Source: Palleronia sp. THAF1 (GTDB taxonomy: Bacteria > Pseudomonadota > Alphaproteobacteria > Rhodobacterales > Rhodobacteraceae). From it: a stretch of DNA of 64,000 bases. Location: the NCBI RefSeq assembly GCF_009363795.1, contig NZ_CP045420.1, positions 3,019,001 through 3,083,000 of the forward strand, in the 5' to 3' direction. The translations under genes were made by a program, and so were the position numbers. This document shows, piece after piece, positions 33,590-42,491 of the stretch (the first letter of the stretch is position 1; every line of letters begins with the position of its first letter). Under the pieces are notes generated by a model. It was not told the DNA's origin. It did no database searches and saw only the letters and a list, made by a program, of their open reading frames with translations.

Positions 33590-34560
33590 TGCGCGATCAC
33601 GGCGGCAATCTAGACACGGCGCGCGTGCGGTACGGAGACGGCGATTGGATCGACCTGTCCACCGGCATCAACCCTCGCCCCTACCCGGTGCTTGACCTGC
33701 CCGCGCACGCTTGGACCGCGCTGCCCACCCGCGCAGCGATGACCGCATTGGCCGAGGCCGCGCGTGGCGCTTACGGCACCGACACCGATGTGGTGCCACT
33801 GGCGGGCGCGCAGGCGGCGATCCAGATGATCCCACGCATCGCGCCGCGCGGCACCGCGCGGGTGGTCGGCCCCACCTACAATGAGCATCGCGGCGCGTTG
33901 GAGCAAGCCGGCTGGTCGGTGGAAGAGGTGCGAGACCTGGACGCCTTGCGCGGCGCGGCCCTGGCCATCGTCGTAAACCCGAACAACCCGGACGGCAGGT
34001 GTTGGACCGCCGAGGCGTTGCTGGACGTCGTAGATGACGTGGGCCTGCTGGTCTGTGACGAAAGCTTCGGGGACATCATGCCGGGTGCCTCTCTCGCGCC
34101 GCATCTAAAGGGTGTCGCCAATGTCATCGTCCTGCGCTCTTTCGGGAAATTCTATGGCCTTGCGGGGGTCCGTCTTGGCTTCGCGGTCTGCGCTGCGCCG
34201 CTGGCTGACGCCTTCCGCGCCGAGGCTGGACCGTGGCCCGTATCCGGTCCCGCCATCCACATCGGGGCGCGGGCTTTGGCGGATACGGAGTGGCAGACAA
34301 ACACTCGCAAAAGACTGGCGCATGATGCTGACCGGCTCGACGCCATGGCGGCACTGGCGGGCTGGCGGCTTGTCGGCGGCTGCGACTTGTTTCGCACCTA
34401 TGACACCGGCGATGCCGTGGCCGCGCAAAAGCGGCTTGCGCGGCATCACATCTGGAGCCGCATCTTCCCCTACAGCGACACGTGGCTGCGGCTGGGCCTG
34501 ACTGACGGCGACACGAATTGGGCACGGCTGGAGGCGGCTTTAACGGGCGGCGGCGAGTAG
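33589..34560 (+). CDS. cobC: L-threonine-O-3-phosphate decarboxylase (CobC in alphaproteobacterial naming)
   Basis: A 323-residue class I/II-fold PLP enzyme that makes (R)-1-amino-2-propanol O-2-phosphate. Seen: an HGG motif at the start (MRDHGGNLD), [11 protein letters not shown], the NPNNPDGR motif, [12 protein letters not shown], and the PLP lysine in [17 protein letters not shown]. It directly follows cobD by TGATG overlap, matching the pathway. Its last 21 bases overlap the end of cobQ on the other strand. In enteric naming this is CobD. Confidence 0.92.
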   Translation: MRDHGGNLDTARVRYGDGDWIDLSTGINPRPYPVLDLPAHAWTALPTRAAMTALAEAARGAYGTDTDVVPLAGAQAAIQMIPRIAPRGTARVVGPTYNEHRGALEQAGWSVEEVRDLDALRGAALAIVVNPNNPDGRCWTAEALLDVVDDVGLLVCDESFGDIMPGASLAPHLKGVANVIVLRSFGKFYGLAGVRLGFAVCAAPLADAFRAEAGPWPVSGPAIHIGARALADTEWQTNTRKRLAHDADRLDAMAALAGWRLVGGCDLFRTYDTGDAVAAQKRLARHHIWSRIFPYSDTWLRLGLTDGDTNWARLEAALTGGGE

Positions 34561-35985
34561 CGCGTCCACGTCCAAGTGCGTTTCCAGATGGTCCGCGAGG
34601 GCATCCAGCGCGGCTTCGACTCCGGCACCGTATCCCGTCTGCGACGCGACGCCGAACCCGGCAAGCCACGCCGCGCGAAAGGCGTCATCCCGGAACATGC
34701 CGTGCAAGTAGCTGCCCGCGATGCGTCCGTCGGGACTGACCGCGCCTTCGGGGGTGCCATCGACATGCGCAAAGGGCCGCGCGCGATCAGGGCCATCGCT
34801 ATTACCCATGTGGATCTCGTAGCCATCGAACGGCGTATCCGTCGCCGCGTGGATCGCGCACACCTCGGTCAGATGTTTGTCCGCGCCCATCGTCGTCGCG
34901 ATATCCAGCAGGCCAAGACCGCGATCCGCCCCACTGGCGCCTTCGATCCCGCCAGGGTCGCGCACAACACTCCCGAGCATCTGATAACCGCCGCAGATGC
35001 CCAGCACATGCCCGCCGCGCCGCACATGCGCGGTCAGATCACCGTCCCATCCTTGCGCGCGCAGAAACGCCAGATCGCCACGCGTGGACTTGCTGCCCGG
35101 CAGGATCACAACGTCGGTATCGCCGGGCAGCGCCTGCCCCGCTTCCAGCATCGTCAACCGCACGCCCGGCTCTGCCGCCAACGGGTCCAGGTCATCGAAG
35201 TTCGCGATCCGAGACAGGCGCAGACAGACGATGTGCAACCCCTCCGTCCGGTGTTCGGAACGGATATCCAGGGCATCCTCTGCCGGAAGGCGCGCGGCCT
35301 TTGGGAACCACGGCACGACACCGAAACCGGGCCAGCCGGTGCGGTCTTGGATCAGAGCGTAGCCATCGTCGAACAGCGACGGATCGCCACGAAACTTGTT
35401 GATCAGGAACCCGCAGACCATGGCTGCGTCGCCCGCGTCCGTGACCGCATGCGTGCCGACAATCTGCGCAATCACGCCACCCCGATCGATATCACCTGCC
35501 AGCACGACCGGCACGTCGGCGGCGCGCGCGAAGCCCATGTTGGCGATGTCGCCCGCGCGCAGGTTCACCTCTGCCGGGCTGCCAGCGCCTTCGACCAGCA
35601 CAAGATCATGGGCTTCCTTCAGCCGCCCGAAACTTTCGACCACACGTTCCAACAGCTGCGGCTTGAGGGCGGCATAGTCGCGCGCGCGCACGCTTGTCAG
35701 GCGCTTGCCTTGCACGATCACCTGGCTGCCGGTCTCTGTTTCCGGCTTCAGCAGCACCGGGTTCATATCGGTATGCGGCTGTAGCCCACAGGCCAGCGCC
35801 TGCACCGCCTGCGCGCGCCCGATCTCTCCGCCGTCCACCGTTACGGCGGCATTGTTGCTCATGTTCTGCGGCTTGAAGGGCGCGACCGACAGACCGCGCC
35901 GACGCGCAACGCGGCACAGGCCCGCGACCAGCATAGACTTGCCCACGTTCGATCCGGTGCCCTGCAGCATCAGCGCACGACTCAC
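34540..35985 (-). CDS. cobQ: Cobyric acid synthase
   Basis: A 481-residue glutamine amidotransferase that amidates positions b, d, e and g of adenosylcobyrinic a,c-diamide. Seen: ATP loop [32 protein letters not shown], the segment [15 protein letters not shown], and the class I amidotransferase domain with the nucleophile Cys in [18 protein letters not shown] at 35985 overlaps the preceding stop (GTGA), chosen over a longer start. Order HAD-cobQ suggests one unit. Confidence 0.95.
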   Translation of the reverse strand: MSRALMLQGTGSNVGKSMLVAGLCRVARRRGLSVAPFKPQNMSNNAAVTVDGGEIGRAQAVQALACGLQPHTDMNPVLLKPETETGSQVIVQGKRLTSVRARDYAALKPQLLERVVESFGRLKEAHDLVLVEGAGSPAEVNLRAGDIANMGFARAADVPVVLAGDIDRGGVIAQIVGTHAVTDAGDAAMVCGFLINKFRGDPSLFDDGYALIQDRTGWPGFGVVPWFPKAARLPAEDALDIRSEHRTEGLHIVCLRLSRIANFDDLDPLAAEPGVRLTMLEAGQALPGDTDVVILPGSKSTRGDLAFLRAQGWDGDLTAHVRRGGHVLGICGGYQMLGSVVRDPGGIEGASGADRGLGLLDIATTMGADKHLTEVCAIHAATDTPFDGYEIHMGNSDGPDRARPFAHVDGTPEGAVSPDGRIAGSYLHGMFRDDAFRAAWLAGFGVASQTGYGAGVEAALDALADHLETHLDVDALLAAAR

Positions 35986-36584
35986 AGTCCTAGCACCTCT
36001 GGCAGTCGATCCCGAGTGTCTGGGCCAAAGCGGAACGTGCGCCACCCACGCTTGGCCGCGGCGGTGATGTTCTTGCCGCTGTCGTCGATCAGCAGAAGAT
36101 CGTTGGGCGGTAGCTTGGCCCAGTCTTCAATCTGACGAAAGAAGCCCGCATCCGGTTTGGCCACACCCATTTCGCCGCTGGCAAACACATGTTCGGCGGC
36201 GCGACCGGCATCGGTGCGCGCGGCGATATAGCGGGCACGAGCAGTAGGGTTGTTGGTTCCGATCACCTTGCGCCCGGCATGGGCCTGCATCCACCCGACC
36301 GCTTCGGCATCGGGTCGGTCATCAGCGGTCAACCAATGGGCGAGGAAATCCTCGGCAGAGATCGCGTGGCCTTCGTCCGCGATCCAGCCGTTCAGACGAT
36401 CCAGCAGGTCGCAGTCGCCATTCAGCACATCCCGCGCCTGCCCCGGCACATTCAGGAACCGCCGGAAAGAGGCGGGCGGGATACCGATATCGCGGTCGAG
36501 CGTTGAGACCCAGGGGAAGACTTCGCCGCCGGGATTGACGTTCAGAACGCCGTCGAAATCCCAAATGGTCAGGGGCGCGGACAT
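35982..36584 (-). CDS. HAD-family hydrolase between cobO and cobQ
   Basis: A 200-residue haloacid dehalogenase-like phosphatase. Seen: motif [10 protein letters not shown], with Asp residues for phospho-aspartate formation, motif II around VIGTNNPT, motif III lysine in [10 protein letters not shown], and motif [13 protein letters not shown]. Its stop overlaps the cobQ start, so the two are coupled. No B12 step is known to need it; it could act on a phosphorylated small molecule of the pathway or be unrelated. Substrate unknown. Confidence 0.85.
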   Translation of the reverse strand: MSAPLTIWDFDGVLNVNPGGEVFPWVSTLDRDIGIPPASFRRFLNVPGQARDVLNGDCDLLDRLNGWIADEGHAISAEDFLAHWLTADDRPDAEAVGWMQAHAGRKVIGTNNPTARARYIAARTDAGRAAEHVFASGEMGVAKPDAGFFRQIEDWAKLPPNDLLLIDDSGKNITAAAKRGWRTFRFGPDTRDRLPEVLGL

Positions 36585-36630
36585 CAGATCAGAGGGCCGT
36601 CAGTGGGGTGCGAGCAAGCCCGTGAACATC

Positions 36631-36667
36631 TTTTTTTCGTAGCTGAGAAATCCAGCTACGAAAAAAA
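36631..36667. repeat. Perfect 14-bp inverted repeat with U- and A-tracts in the wrong order for a terminator
   Basis: TTTTTTTCGTAGCT (36631-36644) and its exact complement AGCTACGAAAAAAA (36654-36667) flank a nine-base centre. On both strands the T-tract comes first and the A-tract last, so neither direction gives stem-then-U. The full 14 bp can pair, giving a long hairpin in RNA or a cruciform in DNA between cobO and the HAD gene. Confidence 0.75.
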
Positions 36668-36692
36668 GTCGTGAATGCGCGCAGGCGCAGGG

Positions 36693-37373
36693 TCAAAACT
36701 CCACCCCCTTCTGCGCCATCACACCATCACGGAACGGGTGCTTCACCAGCTCGAACTCAGTCACAAGATCGGCCGCCTCGATCAGCTCCGGCTTCGCGTT
36801 GCGCCCCGTCAGAACGACATGGGTCATCCGCGGCTTCTGGTGCAGCAGGAAGTCCACCACCTCGTCGATATTCAAGTAATCGTAGCGTAACGCGATGTTG
36901 ATCTCGTCCAGCAAAACGAACTGCACACCGGGATCGAGGATCTCGCGCTTCGCGATCTCCCACCCGGCCTGCGCGGCAGCGATGTCGCGCTCGCGGTCCT
37001 GCGTTTCCCAGGTGAACCCCTCTCCCGACACGAAGAACCGGCAGTCGTCGGCGAACCGCTCGCGCAACAGCTTCTTTTCGCCCGTCTCCCAGTTGCCCTT
37101 TACGAATTGCACCACCGCGCAGGGCATCCCCCATGCGATGCAGCGCATGACCATCCCAAAGGCCGACGACGACTTACCCTTGCCCTTACCGGTATGGACG
37201 ACGATCAGACCTTTCTCTTCGGTCTTCGTCTCCATCATCTTGTCGCGCGCGGCCTTGATCTTCTTCATCTTGGCGTTGTGGCGCTCAGCCGTACCATTTT
37301 CGTCGCGGCGCGCGGTTTCATCATCGGCACCGGGAGGCGCGGTTTTATCGGCTTGTGCGGTCGGATCGTCCAT
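36693..37373 (-). CDS. cobO: Cob(I)yrinic acid a,c-diamide adenosyltransferase
   Basis: A 226-residue enzyme that attaches the adenosyl group to the cobalt. Seen: P-loop-like VVHTGKGKGKSSSAFGMVMR, VVQFVKGNWETGEK, and VLLDEINIALRYDYL. The N-terminal 45 residues before this core are charged and low in complexity (DDPTAQADKTAPPGADDETA). ATG at 37373 chosen; a longer in-frame start lies at 37403. First gene of the minus-strand unit cobO-HAD-cobQ, with the inverted repeat at 36631 between cobO and the HAD gene. Confidence 0.95.
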   Translation of the reverse strand: MDDPTAQADKTAPPGADDETARRDENGTAERHNAKMKKIKAARDKMMETKTEEKGLIVVHTGKGKGKSSSAFGMVMRCIAWGMPCAVVQFVKGNWETGEKKLLRERFADDCRFFVSGEGFTWETQDRERDIAAAQAGWEIAKREILDPGVQFVLLDEINIALRYDYLNIDEVVDFLLHQKPRMTHVVLTGRNAKPELIEAADLVTEFELVKHPFRDGVMAQKGVEF

Positions 37374-37417
37374 CGCTTGACTCCGTGGCGGTATACCCCC
37401 CATGTCTCACCCGCGCT

Positions 37418-37677
37418 GGTGCCCGTTGCAACGGGTGAAAAGGGAATGGGGCTGTTCTACCGCAACAGACCTCAGCCGCCCCCGCGACCGTGACCGGAGA
37501 GGTCGCCCGATCCACTGGCTGACACCGGGAAGGGGGGCGATCGCGGGCCAACTGGCCCACATCCGCAAGCCGGGAGACCTGCCAGCACGAGTGAATGGAT
37601 CGGACGGGGTGTGCCGATGCCGGGATTGGGCCATGGCCCCGCCTCGCGCGTTTACCCCGTCCCTGTAAGGGTGCGAC
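37418..37677 (+). promoter_or_regulatory. Cobalamin riboswitch with downstream expression platform
   Basis: Fills most of the 304-base gap between cobO and the DUF1636 gene. Seen: GTTGCAACGGGTGAAAAGGGAAT at about 37424-37446, a CCACTGGCTGACACCGGGAAG core near 37511-37531, and the B12 box AAGCCGGGAGACCTGCC (37566-37582). After it, GGACGGGGT (37602-37610) pairs with ACCCCGTCC (37654-37662), with an inner GGGCCATGGCCC, and the ribosome site AAGGG follows at 37667. Ligand binding is expected to shut off the cobW-cobJ operon. Confidence 0.9.
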
Positions 37678-38043
37678 ATGAGCGAGCCGGAACTTCTGAT
37701 CTGCGTGAAATGCCGCCGCGGCATCGACCAACCCGGAGAGGAACGCCGCCCCGGCAAGGTGCTGGCCGACCGCGTGGCCGCCGACTTGCCCGATGGCCTG
37801 CGCCTGATCGAAACAGAATGTCTGTCGAACTGCGACCGGGGCTGCTCGGTGGCTCTGCGTGGTCCGGGCCGGTGGACATTCGTCTACGGCAACCTCACGG
37901 AAGAAGACGCCGAAACCGTGATCCATGGCGCATCCCTCTACGCAGGCGTCGCCGATGGACTTGTGCCCTGGCGCGAACGCTCCGAACACTTCAAGCGCAA
38001 CTGCATCGCGCGTATCCCTCCTTTGGAGTCCTCCAATGACTGA
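37678..38043 (+). CDS. DUF1636 family metal-binding-type protein
   Basis: A 121-residue protein with a thioredoxin-like ferredoxin look: ICVKCRRG near the N-terminus, then ETECLSNCDRGCSVAL with three more cysteines. These five Cys could hold a 2Fe-2S cluster or a metal ion. It is the first gene behind the cobalamin riboswitch and overlaps cobW by eight bases, so it is regulated and translated with the cobalt-related GTPase and CobN. Role not established; cobalt handling or electron transfer to the corrin cobalt are both possible (inference). Confidence 0.8.
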   Translation: MSEPELLICVKCRRGIDQPGEERRPGKVLADRVAADLPDGLRLIETECLSNCDRGCSVALRGPGRWTFVYGNLTEEDAETVIHGASLYAGVADGLVPWRERSEHFKRNCIARIPPLESSND

Positions 38044-39085
38044 TCTGTCGAAACTCCCCGTCACCGTCGTCACCGGCTTTCTGGGCTCGGGCAAAACGAC
38101 CCTGATCCGCCACCTGATGGCCAATCCGGGCGGCCGCCGCCTTGCCGTTGTCGTCAACGAGTTCGGCGACGTGGGCGTGGATGGAGAGATCCTGAAGGGC
38201 TGCGCCATCCCCGACTGCCCGGCCGAGAACATCGTTGAACTCGCCAACGGCTGCATCTGCTGCACCGTCGCCGACGACTTCATCCCCACGATCGAAGCTT
38301 TGATGAAGCTCGACCCCCGCCCCGATCACATCCTGATCGAGACGAGCGGCCTGGCACTGCCCAAACCGCTGCTAAAGGCGTTCGACTGGCCCGATATCCG
38401 CTCGAAGATCACCGTCGATGGCGTGATCGCTCTGGCCGACGCCGAAGCCGTCGCCGCAGGCCGCTTTGCCCCGGATGTGGACCGCGTAAACGCCCAGCGC
38501 GAAGCGGATGACAGTCTGGATCACGAAACCCCGCTGTCCGAAGTCTTCGAAGACCAGATCTCCTGCGCCGACATCGTGCTGCTGACCAAGCCCGACCTTG
38601 CCGGCCCTGAGGGCGTGGCCAAGGCCCGCGCGATCATCGAGGCCGAAGCTCCCCGAAAACTGCCCATCGTCGAAGTGGCCGAAGGCGCGGTGGATCCCCG
38701 CGTGATCCTGGGGCTGGAGGCAGCGGCCGAAGACGACATGGACGCCCGTCCCAGCCACCATGACAATGCGGACGATCACGATCACGAGGATTTCGAAAGC
38801 GTCGTCATCGACCTGCCCGAAATCACCGATCCCGCCGATCTTGTCGCCAGGATCGAGGCGATGGCCAAAGAGCAGAACATCCTGCGTGTGAAGGGCTACG
38901 CCGCCGTCGAGGGCAAGCCCATGCGCCTCCTGGTCCAGGCCGTCGGCGCGCGCGTGCGGCACCAGTACGATCGCCCCTGGGGCAGCGATCCGCGCCGGGG
39001 CCGGGTGGTCGTCATCGCCGAACACGACGACATCGATCCGGACGCCATCCGCGACGCCCTGATCGCCACCGAACCCGCCGAGTGA
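38036..39085 (+). CDS. cobW: CobW, COG0523-family metallochaperone GTPase
   Basis: A 349-residue G3E GTPase thought to deliver cobalt to the CobNST chelatase. Seen: P-loop VVTGFLGSGKTTLIRHL, the metal motif CICC in ELANGCICCTVADDF, TKPDL for guanine recognition, a His/Asp-rich stretch (PSHHDNADDHDHED) near residues 240-255 before the CobW C-terminal domain. ATG at 38036 lies just inside the end of the DUF1636 gene. Confidence 0.95.
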   Translation: MTDLSKLPVTVVTGFLGSGKTTLIRHLMANPGGRRLAVVVNEFGDVGVDGEILKGCAIPDCPAENIVELANGCICCTVADDFIPTIEALMKLDPRPDHILIETSGLALPKPLLKAFDWPDIRSKITVDGVIALADAEAVAAGRFAPDVDRVNAQREADDSLDHETPLSEVFEDQISCADIVLLTKPDLAGPEGVAKARAIIEAEAPRKLPIVEVAEGAVDPRVILGLEAAAEDDMDARPSHHDNADDHDHEDFESVVIDLPEITDPADLVARIEAMAKEQNILRVKGYAAVEGKPMRLLVQAVGARVRHQYDRPWGSDPRRGRVVVIAEHDDIDPDAIRDALIATEPAE

Positions 39086-39104
39086 CCATGAGCGTGCGCC
39101 GCCC

Positions 39105-39130
39105 CTTCTTTGTTTTCCCAAATACTCCGG
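39105..39130 (-). repeat. Roseobacter-style intergenic motif with a GTATTT core
   Basis: On the minus strand the 26 bases read as GGAGTATTTGGGAAAAC flanked by CCG-like and AAAGAAG ends. The pattern is familiar from intergenic regions of roseobacter genomes, but that is memory, not a search. A similar stretch lies at 42502-42528 at the start of cobG. Confidence 0.35.
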
Positions 39131-39186
39131 CCGAACGGTCCGGGAAGGCGAGACGACAGCGCAACGCGAGGCGCGCGCCACTCTCT

Positions 39187-39234
39187 CCATGCGCGGGGCG
39201 CGCGCAACCTTCCCCATGCGCGGGGCGCGCGCAA
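39187..39234 (+). repeat. Tandem GC-rich repeat at the cobN start
   Basis: A 21-base block at 39187-39207 recurs exactly at 39214-39234, a 27-base period, with a shorter third relative at about 39168-39181. Each copy has an ATG in the cobN frame, so three possible starts exist (39189, 39216, 39234). Confidence 0.8.
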
Positions 39235-42200
39235 TGCATGTGATCTTCCGCGAAAGTCACGGGCTGGAGGAAACCGACACCCCGACCGATCTGGGCCAAA
39301 CACCCGCCGATCTGGTGGTCCTGTCGTTCTCGGACTCCGACCTTGGCGCCTTCGCGGAAGGGTGGAGGCGAGGACGCGACGGCCTGCCGACCCTCCGCCT
39401 CGCGAACCTGTCCGCCCTGCGCCATCCGCTGTCCGTCGACACCTACGTCGAGCAAACGCTTGCAGGCGCGAAAGGCATCTTGATCCGTCTGATCGGCGGC
39501 GCGCCTTACTGGTCCTACGGACTTCAACAGGTGCAGGCCCTCACCCGCCGCCATGGCGTCGCGCTGGCCGTTCTGCCCGCTGACGGGCGCGCGGATGAAA
39601 CGCTGGACGCCGCTTCTACCCTGCCCGTTTCAACCCTGCGCCGCCTGCAACATCTCTGCGACACCGGCGGCGCGGTGGCCGCACAAGCCGCGCTGCAGCA
39701 GATGGCGCTTGCGAGCGGTCTCTATGCGGGTCCGGTACGTGGGCAGAAGGCTCTGCCGATGGTGGGGGCGTGGCTCCCCGAACACGGTCCATGTTGCCCA
39801 GTGGTGACGTCGGACCCCAAGACTGCCGAACGAACCAAGGGGCGGGTGCTTCTAACCTTCTACCGCTCATGGCTTGTTGCCGCCGATCTGGAACCCATCG
39901 CCGCGCTGATCGAAGCGTTCCGCGCCCGGGGTTTCGAGGCTCTGGCCCTCTTCGCCCCATCGCTCAAAGCGCCGGACGCGGCTGGCTGGTTGCGGCGGCA
40001 GGTAGCACATTGGAAGCCGGTCGCTATCGTCAACGCCACGTCCTTCTCGGGTCGCGGAGATGATGGGACCTCTCCACTCGACGCCGCCGGATGCCCGGTG
40101 TTTCAGGTGGCACTGTCAACTTCTACACACACCGTCTGGGCAGATGCGGAACGGGGCTTATCGCCTGCGGACCTTGCGATGCATGTGGTCCTGCCGGAAA
40201 TGGACGGACGCCTGATGGCCGGCGTCGTGTCCTTCAAGGAACCCGGTGCGCGCGATGACGACCTGCAGTTCGCCCGCTTCGCCCACCGCCCCGTGCCAGA
40301 CCGAATCGAGGCCGTCGCCGACCGCGTCTCTGCCTGGGTCACACTGCGCGACCGACCAGTGGCCCAGCGCCGCGTCGGACTGGTTCTGTCCAGTTATCCG
40401 GGCCGCGACTGGAACATGGCGCATGCGGTGGGTTTGGATGCGGTAGCCTCCGCCAGCGGTATTCTGACCGACCTCGCAGAAGCGGGCTATGATCTGTCCG
40501 ACATCCCGGACCTGCCCGCCCGCCTTGCCGCGCGCGACGTCGCGTGGCCTGTCGCCGACTACGAGGCCGCCCTCGCTACCTTGCCGGGAGATCTCCGCGC
40601 GGACCTACTCGCCGCGTGGGGACCGCCCAAGACCGACCCGGATGTAGCAGACGGCGCCTTCCGTTTCGCCGCGATCCCAACGGGCACCAGCATCGTCGCC
40701 CTGCAACCTGAACGCGGCGACGTCGCGCAAAAGGACGACGACTACCACGACCTGTCGCGCACCCCGCGCCATGCCTACGTCGCCTTTTACCTGTGGCTGC
40801 GCACCCGCGCCGACGCCATCGTGCATCTGGGCGCGCACGGCACGCTGGAATGGCTGCCGGGCAAGGCCGTCGCCATGTCTGCCACCTGCTGGCCAGAGGC
40901 GCTGATCGGCGATCGGCCCGTGATCTATCCCTTCATTGTCAACGATCCCGGAGAGGCCGCGCAAGCCAAGCGTCGCATCGGCGCGGTTACGCTGGGCCAT
41001 GTTCCGCCGCCGTTGAAACCTTCTGGCACGCCGGAACGGCTGGCGCATCTGGAGGCGCTGCTGGACGAATTCTCCAACGCCGACGGACTGGACCCCAAAC
41101 GCCGCGACCGCTTGCAGGGTGACATTCGGGCAGAGGCGCAATCGCTGGGCGTGGAAGACGACCTTGGCCTCGACGCCGTCAGCTGCAGCGCAGAGGCCAT
41201 CGGGCGGATCGACCGGTTCGTCTGCGATGTGAAGGAAGGCCAGTTCGGCGACGGCTTGCACATTTGGGGCCACGCCAATGCGTTCGACGATGGCATGGGC
41301 GAACGGCATGCGCTGCTGGATGCGCTCGATGGCAAGTGGATCGCGCCGGGGCCGTCGGGCTCTCCCTATCGCGGGCGGACGGACGTGCTGCCGACGGGCC
41401 GCAACCTGTTCACCGTGGATGCCCGTGCGGTGCCGACACGCTCGGCCTACGCGCAGGGGCAACGTCTGGCAGACGAGTTGGTGCGCCGCCACTTGCAGGA
41501 CGAAGGCGACTGGCCGCGCACGCTGGTGGTGGATCTTTGGGGAAGCTCGACCATGCGCACGGCGGGTGAAGATTTCGCCATGGCGCTGGCGCTGATGGGC
41601 GTGCAGCCCGTCTGGGATACGGGATCGGAACGGGTCAGCGGCATCGAAGTTCTGCCCATCGCAGAGCTGGATCGGCCCCGCGTGGACGTGACTTTGCGCA
41701 TCTCCGGCTTGTTCCGCGACACGTTCCCCGGCCTGTCCCGTCTGCACGGTCAAGCGGTTACGGCACTGGCGGCACGAGACGAGGCCCCGGACTGGAACCC
41801 CTTCGTCGGCACGGCGGGCGCGCGGGTCTATGGCCCTGCGCCTGGACAGTTCGGGCTGGGTCTCGACTCGCACGATTACGGTGAGGCTGGCCGCGCTGCG
41901 GCTGGGGAGGCTTGGCTTGCCAGCAGCGCATGGGCGCACGACGGTGCCGACCCCGTGCGGGATTCCGAGGGCTTACGGGCCCGTGTCGTCGCCGCTGAAG
42001 GTTTCGTCCACACGCAAGATCTTGCTGAAACCGACCTTCTGCTGGCGGGCGACTACGCAACCCACGAAGGTGGGTTCGCCGCTGCGCAATCCGTGACGGG
42101 CGGCGCAGCGCGGCTATGGCATCTGGATAACACCGATCCTGCGAACCCCCGCACCCGCGACCTGAAGGAAGAGATCGCCCGCGTGGTTCACGCCCGCGCC

Positions 42201-42491
42201 GCCAATCCCGACTGGATCGCGGGTATGATGCGGCATGGCTTCCGGGGCGGTGCCGAAATCGCGGCGACGCTGGAGCACATGGCCGCTTTCGCGCAACTGG
42301 CCGATGCCGTGGCATCGCATCTGTTTGATGCTTACCACGATGCGACGCTTGGGCAGGAGGTTGTCGTGGACTTCCTTCAGGATGAGAATCCGCAGGCATT
42401 GCAGGCGCTGCGCGATCGGTTCGCGGCCTTGCACGACGCTGGCCTGTGGCAGACGCGGCGCAATTCAATTCTGGCAGAGCTGGCGCGATGA
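39234..42491 (+). CDS. cobN: Cobaltochelatase subunit CobN
   Basis: The 1085-residue large subunit of the ATP-dependent aerobic cobaltochelatase that inserts cobalt into hydrogenobyrinic acid a,c-diamide. Seen: MHVIFRESHGLEE start, the central IVHLGAHGTLEWLPGKAVAMS motif shared with magnesium chelatase BchH, and the C-terminal GFRGGAEIAATLEHMAAFAQ. The ATG at 39234 starts the conserved region; two earlier in-frame ATGs lie in the 27-base repeat. Shorter than the roughly 1275 residues of Pseudomonas denitrificans CobN. CobS and CobT chelatase subunits are not in the window. Confidence 0.95.
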   Translation: MHVIFRESHGLEETDTPTDLGQTPADLVVLSFSDSDLGAFAEGWRRGRDGLPTLRLANLSALRHPLSVDTYVEQTLAGAKGILIRLIGGAPYWSYGLQQVQALTRRHGVALAVLPADGRADETLDAASTLPVSTLRRLQHLCDTGGAVAAQAALQQMALASGLYAGPVRGQKALPMVGAWLPEHGPCCPVVTSDPKTAERTKGRVLLTFYRSWLVAADLEPIAALIEAFRARGFEALALFAPSLKAPDAAGWLRRQVAHWKPVAIVNATSFSGRGDDGTSPLDAAGCPVFQVALSTSTHTVWADAERGLSPADLAMHVVLPEMDGRLMAGVVSFKEPGARDDDLQFARFAHRPVPDRIEAVADRVSAWVTLRDRPVAQRRVGLVLSSYPGRDWNMAHAVGLDAVASASGILTDLAEAGYDLSDIPDLPARLAARDVAWPVADYEAALATLPGDLRADLLAAWGPPKTDPDVADGAFRFAAIPTGTSIVALQPERGDVAQKDDDYHDLSRTPRHAYVAFYLWLRTRADAIVHLGAHGTLEWLPGKAVAMSATCWPEALIGDRPVIYPFIVNDPGEAAQAKRRIGAVTLGHVPPPLKPSGTPERLAHLEALLDEFSNADGLDPKRRDRLQGDIRAEAQSLGVEDDLGLDAVSCSAEAIGRIDRFVCDVKEGQFGDGLHIWGHANAFDDGMGERHALLDALDGKWIAPGPSGSPYRGRTDVLPTGRNLFTVDARAVPTRSAYAQGQRLADELVRRHLQDEGDWPRTLVVDLWGSSTMRTAGEDFAMALALMGVQPVWDTGSERVSGIEVLPIAELDRPRVDVTLRISGLFRDTFPGLSRLHGQAVTALAARDEAPDWNPFVGTAGARVYGPAPGQFGLGLDSHDYGEAGRAAAGEAWLASSAWAHDGADPVRDSEGLRARVVAAEGFVHTQDLAETDLLLAGDYATHEGGFAAAQSVTGGAARLWHLDNTDPANPRTRDLKEEIARVVHARAANPDWIAGMMRHGFRGGAEIAATLEHMAAFAQLADAVASHLFDAYHDATLGQEVVVDFLQDENPQALQALRDRFAALHDAGLWQTRRNSILAELAR

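Noticed and set aside
36631-36667. Bidirectional rho-independent terminator
   Set aside because: On both strands the T-tract lies before and the A-tract after the stem, the wrong order for intrinsic termination; kept as an inverted repeat instead.
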